A DNA stretch of 64,000 bases from contig NZ_FNPI01000004.1 of the NCBI RefSeq assembly GCF_900107275.1, forward strand, positions 248,001-312,000. Direction: 5' to 3'. Shown in pieces: positions 44,279 to 52,476 of this stretch; the first letter of the stretch is position 1; the number at the start of each line of letters is the position of its first letter. The position numbers and the translations under genes are program-made. The notes beneath the pieces were generated by a model. The model was not told the DNA's origin, searched no databases, and saw nothing but the letters and a program-made list of their open reading frames with translations. This stretch comes from Evansella caseinilytica. Lineage in GTDB: Bacteria > Bacillota > Bacilli > Bacillales > Salisediminibacteriaceae.

Positions 44279-44440
44279 ATGGCAAACAACGTTGAAAGAA
44301 ATCGCAATCGCCGTCAAGCACAAAGAAATTTCAACAACGACAATCGTAACCGCCGACTAAATGCCGATAATATGAATACGGAATTTGGTGAAGATAACGC
44401 CATTCAGAAAGCGAATCGCGACAATCGAAACAACTGCTGA
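44279..44440 (+). CDS. Probable gamma-type small acid-soluble spore protein
   Basis: A 53-codon gene starts at ATG 44279 with a strong CAGGAGG nine bases upstream. The product begins MANNVERNRNRRQAQRNFNN and continues with MNTEFGEDNAIQKANRDNRN; it is composed almost wholly of Asn, Arg, Gln, Ala and Asp. The NTEFGED segment resembles the GPR protease cleavage site of gamma-type SASPs (consensus near TEFxSE). Such proteins are made in the forespore and degraded on germination for amino acids. The high Arg content is unusual, so the assignment is probable rather than certain. Confidence 0.6.
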   Translation: MANNVERNRNRRQAQRNFNNDNRNRRLNADNMNTEFGEDNAIQKANRDNRNNC

Positions 44441-44741
44441 ACGTGCTCTGATAAAAAAGCATTATCCAACGTGAGGTTCTAAACAACCGCACTGCCTGTC
44501 TTCGCTTTTTTATACAGGCATGAGATTTCTTGCACAACAACAATTGCAACCATCGCCTTGATTGGCTTGAGCATGCAAAAAAACGGCAAATTTCTAGTTG
44601 TTTACCATTTTTCTATTAAAGGGTGATGCCTTTGTGCATCATCCTGTTTTTTTGGCTTTTCCATATCTTCACGGAAAAAGGGATGAATCGGCACCGCTAT
44701 TAATATAGTGTTAAGAGTGAGTAAATCAGGAGGGGAGAGAG
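44441..44741. other. Interval between the spore-protein gene and the hydroxylase operon
   Basis: It contains a hairpin GTGAGGTTCTAAACAACCGCAC (44471-44492, described by its arms GTGAGGTT and AACCGCAC), a second pair TGCCTGT/ACAGGCA (44494-44521) around a T run, and the terminator below. The leader ends in CAGGAGGGGAGAGAG ahead of the ATG at 44742. No known riboswitch was recognised. Confidence 0.45.
44621..44653 (+). terminator. Terminator upstream of the hydroxylase operon
   Basis: GGGTGATGC and GCATCATCC pair around CTTTGT and are followed by TGTTTTTTT. It may end the spore-protein transcript or attenuate the downstream operon. Confidence 0.8.
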
Positions 44742-47072
44742 ATGGAGATTATCGGAAAAAGCGTTATTCGTAGAGAAGCTCTTGACAAGGTCAGAGGGCG
44801 GGCAGTGTATACAAGTGACGACACTTCCTCTTCCGTACTTCACGCGAAAATTGTAACTAGCACATTCGCGCATGCAAACATCATTGCCGTCGATGTGGAG
44901 AAGGCAAGCGCCGTGCCGGGTGTTCTCGCCGTCATTACCGGGGAGCAGCTTCCGCTGACAGGTGAAGAAATCCGGGACCGGCGGCCGCTCGCGGCGGACA
45001 AAGTCCGTTATTACGGAGAAGCTGTTGCGCTCCTTGTAGCAGACAATCCGCACACAGCGGCAAAAGCTGCCGCCCTCGTTCATGTGGAATATGAGCCGCT
45101 GCCGGTTGTTCATTCTCCGACGGACGCGATTAGAAAAGACGCTCCGTTAATACATGAGAATGTGGATGAATATGAGCGGGAGGAGGGAGCAGATCCGATT
45201 ACCTTTACCAACATCAACAATTATACAAAAATCCGGAAAGGAAATATCGAAGCAGGCTGGCGAGAAAGTGAGGTAACGGTGGAAGCGAGCGTTTCCATTC
45301 CGCCTTCCGATCATGCGGCCATGGAAACGCGGGCAGCGACCGCCGAAATTATGGAAAATGGGGAGATTCACATCACTTCTTCGTCCCAGGCACCATTCAT
45401 GATAAAAAGGCTGCTCAGTACTTACTTCGATATTGACGTCGGCAAAATCATCGTCAATACGCCGTTTGTCGGCGGCGGTTACGGTGGTAAAGCATCTGTT
45501 CAGCAGGAAATTCTCGCTTACTTGGCTGCAAAGGCGGTGGACGGAAGAAAAGTGAAGCTGGAATATTCCCGGGAGCAGGATTTAACAACTGCGCCATGTC
45601 ATGTGGGGCTGGACGCGACGATTAAACTGGGCAGCACAAAGGAAGGCTGCTTAAAGGCGGCGGAAATAGTCTATCTGTTTGATAGCGGGGCTTATTCCGA
45701 CAAGGCAGTCCATTTAAGCAGGGCAGGCGCCGTGGACTGCACCGGACCGTATGATATTGAGCATATTTGGTGCGACTCATACAGCGTTTACACCAATCAT
45801 CCATACCCCGCTCCATACCGCGGTTTCGCCCATTCCGAAGTGCTTTTTGCCTTCGAACGGGCGATGAATATGCTTGCGGAGAAGCTGGAAATCGACCCGC
45901 TTGAGTTCCGGCTGAAAAACGCCATCCTTCCCGGACATACCACGCCCACTCAGGTGGTGCTCAATCGCAGTACTGTCGGCGATTTGCCGGAATGCCTTCG
46001 CAGGTTGAAAAAAATGATTCATTGGGACGGGGGAAAGCCAACCAGGATAAATGAACGGACGGTTCGTGTCAAAGGAATCAGCTGTGCCTGGAAAAATTCG
46101 ACGATTCCTCCTGATTCAATTTCCGGAGCGATCTTGACTTTCAATGAAGATGGCTCCATTAATCTTATTTCCGGTGTGGTGGAAATCGGCACAGCGACAA
46201 AAACAGTATTGGCCCAAATCCTTGCGGAAAAGCTGCAGATGGACGTTGGGAATATCCATGTGAAAATGACAGTGGACACCCAAACAACTCCCGAGCATTG
46301 GAAAACCGTGGCCAGCAGAGGAACTTTGATGGCGGGGAGAGCAGTGCTGGCTGCCGCGGACGATGCCATTGTCCAGCTAAAAAACGCGGCCGCTTGTGTA
46401 TTGCGTGTTTCCAAGGATGATCTTGTAGTGGCAAACAGCCGTGTGTTCGTAAGGGAGGAACCGGAGCGCGGCTTGGATTTTAAAGAGATTGCCTATGGGT
46501 ACCAGTATCCAAACGGGAACGCTGTCGGCGGCCAGATCATTGGACGCGGAACATATATTCAGCGAAATATGACGCATTTGGACAAAGAAACCGGTGCCGG
46601 AAGACCTGGTCCTGAATGGGCTGTCAGTGCTCAATGCATAGAAATTGAGCTCGATCAGCGGGATTTTACCTACAAAGTCGTCCGTGCGGTCTGCGTTCTC
46701 GATGCAGGAAGGGTCCTGAACGAAAAAGCGGCGTGGGGTCAGGTAACTGGGGCGATGAGCATGGGGCTGGCTTTCGCGGGCAGGGAGACATTTGTATTTG
46801 ATGAAAAAGGAAGGATGATGAACCCGCAGCTTCGGACATACCGGCCGATGCATTATAAGGAAAACCCCCGGTATCTCGTTGACTTTGTGGAAACACCACA
46901 TCTGGAGGCGCCTTATGGGGCGAGAGGGGTTGGTGAGCAAGGACTGCTCGGAGTTCCAGCCGCGCTGGCCAATGCGTTATCCGTTGCTGCCGGAACTGCT
47001 TTAAACCGCTTGCCGCTAACACCGGAAACGATTTGGCGGGCGAAAGCGAAAGAGGAGGCGAGCAACCGATGA
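44742..47072 (+). CDS. Xanthine-dehydrogenase-type molybdopterin subunit
   Basis: ATG 44742 follows CAGGAGGGGAG and gives 776 residues. An N-terminal aldehyde oxidase a/b hammerhead domain is followed by molybdopterin-binding segments: FVGGGYGGKASVQQE, PAPYRGFAHSEVLFAFE and GARGVGEQGLLG with the catalytic Glu near residue 731. The family hydroxylates purines, nicotinate or aldehydes using water. It lacks the AYRCSFR active-site loop of true CO dehydrogenase. Similarity to B. subtilis PucD suggests xanthine/hypoxanthine, but substrate cannot be fixed by eye. The next two genes, overlapping by four bases each, supply the FAD and iron-sulfur subunits. Confidence 0.92.
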   Translation: MEIIGKSVIRREALDKVRGRAVYTSDDTSSSVLHAKIVTSTFAHANIIAVDVEKASAVPGVLAVITGEQLPLTGEEIRDRRPLAADKVRYYGEAVALLVADNPHTAAKAAALVHVEYEPLPVVHSPTDAIRKDAPLIHENVDEYEREEGADPITFTNINNYTKIRKGNIEAGWRESEVTVEASVSIPPSDHAAMETRAATAEIMENGEIHITSSSQAPFMIKRLLSTYFDIDVGKIIVNTPFVGGGYGGKASVQQEILAYLAAKAVDGRKVKLEYSREQDLTTAPCHVGLDATIKLGSTKEGCLKAAEIVYLFDSGAYSDKAVHLSRAGAVDCTGPYDIEHIWCDSYSVYTNHPYPAPYRGFAHSEVLFAFERAMNMLAEKLEIDPLEFRLKNAILPGHTTPTQVVLNRSTVGDLPECLRRLKKMIHWDGGKPTRINERTVRVKGISCAWKNSTIPPDSISGAILTFNEDGSINLISGVVEIGTATKTVLAQILAEKLQMDVGNIHVKMTVDTQTTPEHWKTVASRGTLMAGRAVLAAADDAIVQLKNAAACVLRVSKDDLVVANSRVFVREEPERGLDFKEIAYGYQYPNGNAVGGQIIGRGTYIQRNMTHLDKETGAGRPGPEWAVSAQCIEIELDQRDFTYKVVRAVCVLDAGRVLNEKAAWGQVTGAMSMGLAFAGRETFVFDEKGRMMNPQLRTYRPMHYKENPRYLVDFVETPHLEAPYGARGVGEQGLLGVPAALANALSVAAGTALNRLPLTPETIWRAKAKEEASNR

Positions 47073-47911
47073 TTCCGTTTGATTTTGATTATTTTAATCC
47101 GGAAACGGTCCAGGAAGCATATCATCTTTATCATTCGCTGACAGAGGCCGGCCGCGAGCCTGTTTATTTTTCCGGAGGCACGGAGATCATCACCCTCGGC
47201 AGAATACATCAATTGTATACCGATGCCGTCATTGATCTTAAAGGGATACCTGAGTGCCGGACGGCACAGTTAGACGATGAACACCTGTACTTAGGTGCGG
47301 CTCTACCGCTGACTGCTGTTGAAGAAGCTCGACTGTTTCCGCTGCTGATGAAAAATGTGAAGGAGATTGCCGATCATACTGCCCGGGAAAAAGTAACCTT
47401 GGGCGGAAACATTTGTGGAAATATTTTTTATCGCGAGGCGGTGCTGCCGTTTTTACTTTCAGACAGCTCCTTTGTCATTGCCGGAAAAGATGGATTGAAA
47501 GTGCAATCCATTCACGATGTGTTTGAAGAACATATCCAGCTTGCTCCCGGCGAGTTTTTAGTGCAAACGATTACTGAAAAAAATTTTTTAACAGCCCCCC
47601 ACGTCAATATTAAACGAAAAAGGCAATGGGATACTGGTTATCCCGTCGTTACCGTCGCCGCCGCTATAGTCGGCCGCCGCCTGAGGATCGGTATTTCCGG
47701 TCTCTGTCCGTTCCCCTTTCGTTCTTATGAGGTGGAGGCAGCACTGAATGAGCCGGCGCTTTCCCCAGAACAAAAGGCAGAGCTGGCGATCAGCCACATG
47801 CCTGCACCAATCTTGAACGATTCAGAAGCTTCTGCTGAATATCGATTATTTGTGTTAAAAAACACGCTGACAGATATATTAGTTGCTTTCGAAGGGATGG
47901 GGAGAAGATGA
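47069..47911 (+). CDS. Molybdenum hydroxylase FAD-binding subunit
   Basis: ATG 47069 overlaps the stop of the large subunit (ATGA). The 280-residue protein has the FAD_binding_5 (CoxM/PucC-like) pattern: VYFSGGTEIITLGR near residue 30 and TLGGNICGNIFYREAVLPFL near 110, which clamp the FAD. A C-terminal CO_deh_flav_C domain follows. It passes electrons from the iron-sulfur subunit to NAD or another acceptor. It ends in a second ATGA overlap with the iron-sulfur gene, so the three subunits are translationally coupled. Confidence 0.92.
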   Translation: MIPFDFDYFNPETVQEAYHLYHSLTEAGREPVYFSGGTEIITLGRIHQLYTDAVIDLKGIPECRTAQLDDEHLYLGAALPLTAVEEARLFPLLMKNVKEIADHTAREKVTLGGNICGNIFYREAVLPFLLSDSSFVIAGKDGLKVQSIHDVFEEHIQLAPGEFLVQTITEKNFLTAPHVNIKRKRQWDTGYPVVTVAAAIVGRRLRIGISGLCPFPFRSYEVEAALNEPALSPEQKAELAISHMPAPILNDSEASAEYRLFVLKNTLTDILVAFEGMGRR

Positions 47912-48366
47912 CAATCGTTTCTGTAACGCTGATGATCAACGGCGAAGAACGGACAACGGAAATCCGTTATGCAGACATTTTGCTTACCGTTTTGCGGGAA
48001 AAATTCGGGTTAACCGGATCCAAACCGGGCTGCCTTAACGGCGATTGCGGCGCCTGCACCGTTCATGTCAACGGCAAACCGATGAAGTCGTGTCTAATGC
48101 TGGCAATCGAAGCAGTGGGTGAGGACATCACAACCATCGAAGGCTTGAAAGGAACCCCGATTCAACAAGCGTTTATACAACATTTCGCGTTTCAGTGCGG
48201 ATATTGTACTCCCGGATTTATCATGAACTGCCAGGCGCTGATCCAAGCGTACCCGGATGCGGGAGATAAAGTGATCAAAGAGTGGCTGGAATCCAATATA
48301 TGCCGTTGCACAAGCTATGAAGAAATTGAAGCTGCCGTAAAATCCGTTTTGCGGTCAGAAGCATAA
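47908..48366 (+). CDS. Molybdenum hydroxylase 2Fe-2S subunit
   Basis: ATG 47908 gives 152 residues. The plant-type ferredoxin cluster ligands are KPGCLNGDCGACTVHVNG plus a later Cys (KSCLM). The second cluster uses FQCGYCTPGF and NICRCTSYEEI. This is the CoxS/PucE type. It relays electrons between the molybdenum centre and FAD. No maturation genes (XdhC/PucA, cytidylyltransferase) are present nearby, so they must be encoded elsewhere. Confidence 0.94.
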   Translation: MTIVSVTLMINGEERTTEIRYADILLTVLREKFGLTGSKPGCLNGDCGACTVHVNGKPMKSCLMLAIEAVGEDITTIEGLKGTPIQQAFIQHFAFQCGYCTPGFIMNCQALIQAYPDAGDKVIKEWLESNICRCTSYEEIEAAVKSVLRSEA

Positions 48367-48461
48367 ATACAATTAACGGTGTTGGCTTCTGCTGATGCAG
48401 GACATGCGGCGCTTTAATTTGGTAAATGAAATAAAATTGCCATTTGTCGAAAAAAGCCGCC

Positions 48462-48513
48462 ATAAAAAACGATGTCTCACAAGCTTTCGCGCTAACGGGA
48501 CATCGTTTTTTAT
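48462..48513. terminator. Bidirectional terminator between the hydroxylase operon and GNAT gene
   Basis: ATAAAAAACGATGTC and GACATCGTTTTTTAT form a perfect 15-bp inverted repeat with A/T runs on the outer sides, suitable for both convergent transcripts. Confidence 0.9.
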
Positions 48514-48517
48514 CATA

Positions 48518-49075
48518 TTAAGCCTTTTTCAGCTGATGCACGTCTTCCTTGTTTTGGGAGAGCATGGTATGAAAAGTATAATGCACCTTAGATATTTCAT
48601 AAAGGCGGTACTTGTTTTTTCCCGAATGAATTTCCTGAAAAAGGGATGCTTCTGTTTCGTTGATGCTGGTCACATACGACAGCTTTTCGGCAGCTTTAAT
48701 GGAACGAACATTCTCCGTCCGGATTCGCATAAAAATCCGCTCGATTGCCAGCTCGTAAAACAATTCATTGATAAACGTTTCTTTAGCCGCGGAGTTGTAG
48801 CCCTTACCATGGTACGACTTTCCGAGCCAAGTGCCTAAAAAGCCAGCGTTATTTTTTATATCGAATAAATTGATCGTACCGATGGGAGCGCCCCACTCAT
48901 CAAGAATGGTGCGGGAGATGATTTCTCCGCGCTCTTCCGCCTCGATCGTTTGCTTCGTCAAAAACAAAAATTCCTCGTATGAATTGGCCTGATGACGCAC
49001 AAACGGGAAGACATCCGGGTGCACCAGCAGCTCGAAAAGGACTTGACAATCCTGAAGCTCCCGTCTTTTCAGCAT
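48518..49075 (-). CDS. GNAT acetyltransferase (RimJ-like)
   Basis: The ATG at 49075 has GGAGGG seven bases upstream; a longer frame from 49168 runs through the structured leader and is rejected. The 185-residue protein fits acetyltransferase family 3: an N-terminal LKRRELQDCQVLFELLVHPDVFPFVRH, the acetyl-CoA site WLGKSYHGKGYNSAAKETF, and IERIFMRIRTENVRSIKAAEKL. It resembles B. subtilis YoaA. The substrate may be a protein N-terminus or a small amine. The ribosome binding site lies inside a hairpin, so expression is probably controlled at translation. Confidence 0.88.
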   Translation of the reverse strand: MLKRRELQDCQVLFELLVHPDVFPFVRHQANSYEEFLFLTKQTIEAEERGEIISRTILDEWGAPIGTINLFDIKNNAGFLGTWLGKSYHGKGYNSAAKETFINELFYELAIERIFMRIRTENVRSIKAAEKLSYVTSINETEASLFQEIHSGKNKYRLYEISKVHYTFHTMLSQNKEDVHQLKKA

Positions 49076-49077
49076 GA

Positions 49078-49209
49078 CTATCCCTCCACATAGAGGATAG
49101 ACCTGTGAACTCGATCCACCCTCGAAATTTTTAACGTACAAAAATTTCGGGGTGGGAATCGAACCCACTAGAACCAGTAAAACTGGTGGCGCACCATTTG
49201 CCTTCCCAT
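49078..49209 (-). promoter_or_regulatory. Structured leader RNA of the GNAT gene with a short upstream frame
   Basis: Reading on the minus strand, a 13-codon frame (49209-49168, MGRQMVRHQFYWF, or MVRHQFYWF from 49197) overlaps two alternative hairpins (TGGTGCGCCACCA and ACCAGTTTTACTGGT). A tRNA T-arm-like hairpin GTGGGTTCGATTCCCAC (49168-49152) follows, then a 10-bp hairpin CGAAATTTTT/AAAAATTTCG (49149-49123). Last, CTATCC...GGGATAG (49100-49078) covers the GGAGGG ribosome binding site. This looks like a translational attenuator; class and signal are unknown. Confidence 0.5.
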
Positions 49210-49481
49210 AAATAATCCGCGTTCTGATTATTTAAGTCATGTTATTTTTGTGAACCATGCCGTTTAAGATTCGTTCGAAAACCACCGCCTGGAAAAAGTG
49301 CCTGGCAGCTTCTACAAGCGGCTTGCTTCCTGCATTTTGCTTTCGAATTAATATACGTATAATACAAGAAATGCAACAAAAAAGAAACAGTTTTTTTGTA
49401 AATTTTTTATGTAAAAATGCTTGTTCAAAAGATCGGTTTTTACCTTTTGGAACAAGCGCTGAAAATACGAAAAAATCCCCG
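49210..49481. other. Gap between the GNAT leader and the HAD gene
   Basis: No gene is visible. A family A-like inverted repeat, CTTGTTCAAAAGATCGG facing CCTTTTGGAACAAG (about 49421-49457), lies 25 bases past the HAD stop and may act as a terminator for it. Confidence 0.5.
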
Positions 49482-50318
49482 TCAAACACGCAGCATCGCG
49501 TCGATTGTTTCGGCAATGCTTTGCACTTTAACCCCTTGATATTCAGGATACGGCCGGCTGTAAAAATCGATAAAAATCGTTTTCATTCCGATGTGAAGTG
49601 CCGGGGCGATTTCATTCAAATAATTATCGCCGATGGACAATGCCTCCGCCGCTTCAATATTGTATGCTTTCAGCAGTTGAGAAAAATGGTTCAAAGTGTG
49701 CTGCGGTTTTTTTGCTTCGGTGACCACCCGGTGAAACATGCCTCTCAGGTCAAGTGTGTGAAGAAGCCGCTGCACATCATCCGCCTGGCTGTTTGTCAAT
49801 AAGACAACTTCTTTTTTCGTCTTTAGATGCAGCAGCGCCTCACGGAGACGAGGGATTTTTGTCAATTGAAATTGCGGCGTCACCATGAATTCCTTTGTCC
49901 GGTTGTATGCGGAGTAAGTATCCACCGCACCAAAATGCTTGGCGCAAACATTTGGAAGCCACCAGCCGTCGCCGATGGCGATTATGGCATCAAAGTCAAA
50001 GGTAAGCGGGTGGGGGTAAATCGTTTGCCATTCTGACGGATCAACTGGTTTGCCGTCCCATGTCCATACTTGCTGCACCTTCGCCGCAGAGTTGACGGAT
50101 AATACATAATCTTTGACAACATCGTACACTTTTCCGATCGAGACGATATGGTCACCGTTGATGATTTTTCTATATTCTTCTGCAAATTCGTGATGCTTCG
50201 ATTCATCGAGCTCCCGCATCAGTTCATCGGCATAATACGAAAAATGATCCGTATCTTCGTACAGTGTTCCGTCAAGGTCAAAAATAATTACTTTACTTTC
50301 CTGAAAAAGCTTTTTCAT
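49482..50318 (-). CDS. HAD-superfamily phosphatase
   Basis: The ATG at 50318 follows AGGAGG and gives 278 residues. Motif I is IIFDLDGTLYED (nucleophile Asp near residue 13), motif II VVLLTNSQAD, motif III the Lys in EAKKPQ and motif IV SIGDNYLNEI, all of the haloacid dehalogenase fold with a helical cap. The shape fits nucleotide or small-sugar phosphatases such as YjjG-like 5'-nucleotidases, but substrate cannot be assigned. Its place between a xanthine-dehydrogenase-type operon and a purine-riboswitch-controlled importer makes a nucleotide substrate attractive, as inference only. Confidence 0.85.
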   Translation of the reverse strand: MKKLFQESKVIIFDLDGTLYEDTDHFSYYADELMRELDESKHHEFAEEYRKIINGDHIVSIGKVYDVVKDYVLSVNSAAKVQQVWTWDGKPVDPSEWQTIYPHPLTFDFDAIIAIGDGWWLPNVCAKHFGAVDTYSAYNRTKEFMVTPQFQLTKIPRLREALLHLKTKKEVVLLTNSQADDVQRLLHTLDLRGMFHRVVTEAKKPQHTLNHFSQLLKAYNIEAAEALSIGDNYLNEIAPALHIGMKTIFIDFYSRPYPEYQGVKVQSIAETIDAMLRV

Positions 50319-50584
50319 CCTTTGCCTCCTAATAAAAGATATGTTCAATATAATCTTACACGAAAACATCCGTCAACTAATCAGCAGCCCTGACTGTCAA
50401 AAAAACAGCTGCTGCCGCGCCGCTGCAAATCGTGAATCCGAAGCGTGTTTGCAGGACAACATCGCTGCTTGGAGGCCACGCATACAATTTTTTCAACCGC
50501 ATAAAAGGCAATTGTTAAGAAAATGTTAATGATACGTGATATATTCTTACATTTTCTTAACATTTCATGGCAGAATTATATATT
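50319..50584. other. Upstream region of the HAD gene
   Basis: About 265 bases with no recognisable gene. It carries the HAD promoter region (minus strand) and AT-rich sequence bordering the family A copy. Confidence 0.4.
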
Positions 50585-50754
50585 ATACTTATAGAGGATG
50601 TTCAAAAAGTGCGGGAAACAGCGCCGGCGAATCTCATCGTTGCGTTGTCACTCCGCTGCTCACGTACGTTCTGCGTACGCTCTGCTGCTCGATCCTGCCG
50701 CGCCTCAATCTTCTTGCCGCTGTTGTGTCCTCCTTTTTGAACACATACTTATAG
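50585..50754 (-). repeat. Family A dispersed repeat, copy 2, with flanking direct repeat
   Basis: Terminal inverted repeats (GATGTTCAAAAAG and CTTTTTGAACACA) enclose ~150 bases matching, in reverse orientation, the copy at 902-1050. Both sides carry the 10-bp direct repeat ATACTTATAG (50585-50594 and 50745-50754), a candidate target-site duplication. There is no coding capacity. The element lies just upstream of the riboswitch-controlled transporter promoter. Confidence 0.8.
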
Positions 50755-50865
50755 TGTTTGTTCTCACTCGTTGAGGAGAGTTGAATAAAGCGGAGAGTGA
50801 TGCCCGCTTCCGTGGAAGTTGCCATAAAACAAGGAAAGTTTTCATGGAAATAATATGAACAATTG

Positions 50866-50894
50866 TTGACATTTATCCGTTTTACGTGAATAAT
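50866..50894 (+). promoter_or_regulatory. Sigma-A promoter of the riboswitch and transporter
   Basis: Perfect TTGACA (50866-50871), 17-base spacer, AATAAT (50889-50894). Transcription would start ~20 bases before the riboswitch aptamer. Confidence 0.75.
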
Positions 50895-50922
50895 GTTTGT
50901 TGAAACTTCATTCATGGACAAA

Positions 50923-50997
50923 CCCCGTCGTATAATCTTGGGAATATGGCTCAAAAGTCTCTACAAAGCTGCCGCAAATAGCTTTGCTACGAGGGGG
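50923..50997 (+). promoter_or_regulatory. Purine riboswitch aptamer (guanine class)
   Basis: The purine-riboswitch signature is complete: P1 arms CCCCGTCGTA and TACGAGGGGG, J1/2 TATAATC, P2 TTGGG/CTCAA with loop AATATGG, J2/3 AGTCTCTAC, and P3 CAAAGCT/AGCTTTG with a loop containing CCGCAAA. The specificity base after P3 (equivalent to C74 in the xpt aptamer) is C, the guanine/hypoxanthine type; adenine aptamers have U. Small departures from the xpt reference are U48 to C, A73 to G (able to pair with C53) and U63 to C. The expression platform lies in 50998-51160, but no clear terminator could be drawn by eye. It should switch off the downstream importer when guanine is plentiful. Confidence 0.92.
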
Positions 50998-51161
50998 AGA
51001 AGGATATGTATCAATCAGATGTGTTTTTATGCATCCTCTTGCAGACTATTTGCATCCATACATAAGCGCAGCATTGGACTCTCTTGCAGTAAAAGCTTTC
51101 ACCTTACACGACGAGGGCAGTAATGAAAGTTGATCAAAAATATTTTATTGGAGGGGTCATT
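50998..51161 (+). promoter_or_regulatory. Putative riboswitch expression platform
   Basis: This stretch runs from the aptamer to the phnD start. AAGGATATGTAT and ATGCATCCTCTT (51001-51046) can pair imperfectly; no hairpin with a T run is evident. The phnD ribosome binding site GGAGGGG is at 51150-51156. Control could be translational or use a less obvious terminator. Confidence 0.4.
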
Positions 51162-52121
51162 GTGTTAAAACGTTTACTCTTTACGGGACTACTTGCATTG
51201 ATTTTAGGAACGGTCGCAGCATGCGGCACAGCAGACGATGAAGATTCAGGTACGGGAACCGAGCCGGCAGGCGATGAAACTACAGACGACAGCGGCGATG
51301 ATAACGCCGCCGCAGGAGAGGAATTGACGAAGCTGACAATGGGCTTTGTTCCTTCTCAGGACGCTGCGGAAATTGCGGATACTGTGCAGCCGCTGAGCGA
51401 ACGGCTGTCCGAGATTTTAGGGGTGGAAGTTGAAGCACAAGTGATGACCGACTACACCGGATTAGTCGAAGGAATGAGAACACAGCAAATCGACATTGGC
51501 TTTTTACCGGCCTTCGGTTTTGTACAAGCAGAAGAACGCGCTGATGTAGAAGTGATTTTAAAATCGATCCGTGACGGTGAATCTACTTATCGTGCTCAGT
51601 TCACTGTCGCCGCTGATTCCGAGCTCGAGTCGATCGATGATCTCGTAAACACGGAAGATTTAGTATGGGCGTTTGCCGATTTAACATCAACTTCCGGTTT
51701 TCTCTTCCCGGCATACTTATTTTTAGAAAATGACGTCGATAATTTAGATACCCACTTCGTTCAGCAGCCTGTTGGTGGTCACGATAATGCCTTGATCGCG
51801 GTATTGGACGGTCAGGCGGATTTCGCGACAACATATGAAGACGCTCGGGAGCGAATTGCTGACGAACGTCCGGAAGCAATGGATATGAAGGTGATCGGTT
51901 TTACGGATCCGATTCCAAACGATACGATTTCCCTGCGCTCCGGTTTTAGCGAGGAGTGGAAGCAGAAGATCAAGGATGCCTTCCTCAGCTTTAATGACGA
52001 TGAGGATATGATCGAAGTAATGATGAATGTTTATAACTGGACGGGAATTGACGAAGCGACGTCGGAAGAATATCAAATCGTCCGCGATACGTACGCAGAA
52101 TTCCAGGATCTAATAGAGTAG
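51162..52121 (+). CDS. phnD: PhnD-type ABC transporter substrate-binding lipoprotein
   Basis: GTG 51162 with GGAGGGG upstream gives 319 residues; a longer frame from 51123 lacks a site. The signal peptide ends GTVAACG (lipobox VAAC). A strongly acidic 40-residue linker precedes a PhnD-family binding domain: VMTDYTGLVEGMRTQQIDIGF, DLTSTSGFLFPAYLFLE, PVGGHDNALIAVLDGQADFA. The family binds phosphonates, phosphite or phosphate-like ligands, and STSG and GGH are usual ligand-contact regions. The guanine-class riboswitch upstream argues that the actual substrate may be a purine or related compound. phnC, phnE and phnE follow. Confidence 0.9.
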   Translation: MLKRLLFTGLLALILGTVAACGTADDEDSGTGTEPAGDETTDDSGDDNAAAGEELTKLTMGFVPSQDAAEIADTVQPLSERLSEILGVEVEAQVMTDYTGLVEGMRTQQIDIGFLPAFGFVQAEERADVEVILKSIRDGESTYRAQFTVAADSELESIDDLVNTEDLVWAFADLTSTSGFLFPAYLFLENDVDNLDTHFVQQPVGGHDNALIAVLDGQADFATTYEDARERIADERPEAMDMKVIGFTDPIPNDTISLRSGFSEEWKQKIKDAFLSFNDDEDMIEVMMNVYNWTGIDEATSEEYQIVRDTYAEFQDLIE

Positions 52122-52138
52122 CAGAAACCATCTCCACA

Positions 52139-52275
52139 GGCCTGTGTCAAAAGAGAAATAATGCAATAAGTTAAGGGCAACGGCTCTGCTCGCCCGATAG
52201 GAAAAAAACTCTCCTATCGGGCTTTTAACAAGAGGCGGCGATTTCACTTATTAGCTTCGTTGAAGCCTCAAAAGG
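52139..52275 (-). repeat. Family B repeat, copy 3 (between phnD and phnC)
   Basis: GCCTGTGTCAAAAG at the left, a block AGGGCAACGGCTCTGCTCGC, and a strong hairpin CCCGATAGGA/TCCTATCGGG followed by CTTTT match the 58.2-kb copy. The right end TGAAGCCTCAAAAGG is degenerate. The hairpin plus T tract can terminate transcription after phnD. It occupies most of the 355-base phnD-phnC gap. Confidence 0.75.
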
Positions 52276-52476
52276 TCAGGCTGTTTTTCATTAACTTTGT
52301 TGCTTGTTGATCCTTTCACGTTGGCGTAAAAGACTGCGCAAGCGTTGCGACGATCCAAAGGCAAAGAGCAACAATCTTTTAGAAAAGAGCCAAGGTAAAA
52401 CCAACCTTTTTATAAGGGAACTATGGGACTTCTCCTGGTTCCCATTCTATTCTATGATAAAAGAGGGAAGAGTTTC

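Noticed and set aside
44441-44741. A riboswitch ahead of the hydroxylase operon
   Set aside because: Hairpins exist, and GAGGTTCTA recalls preQ1 aptamers, but the rest of that consensus is missing and the fold cannot be assigned.
44742-48366. Aerobic carbon monoxide dehydrogenase
   Set aside because: The subunit order is large-FAD-iron-sulfur and the large subunit lacks the AYRCSFR loop; the xanthine-dehydrogenase group fits better.
49131-49209. A tRNA gene on the minus strand, suggested by GTGGGTTCGATTCCCAC and an ACCA-GTTTTAC-TGGT arm with a UUU anticodon-like loop
   Set aside because: No matching 5' acceptor strand, D-arm conflicts with the anticodon stem, variable loop too short and no CCA. 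Better explained as part of the GNAT leader structure, or at most a tRNA fossil.
49078-49209. T-box leader upstream of the GNAT gene
   Set aside because: GAGGGTGGATCGAG only faintly resembles the T-box sequence; there is no Stem I specifier loop and no terminator.
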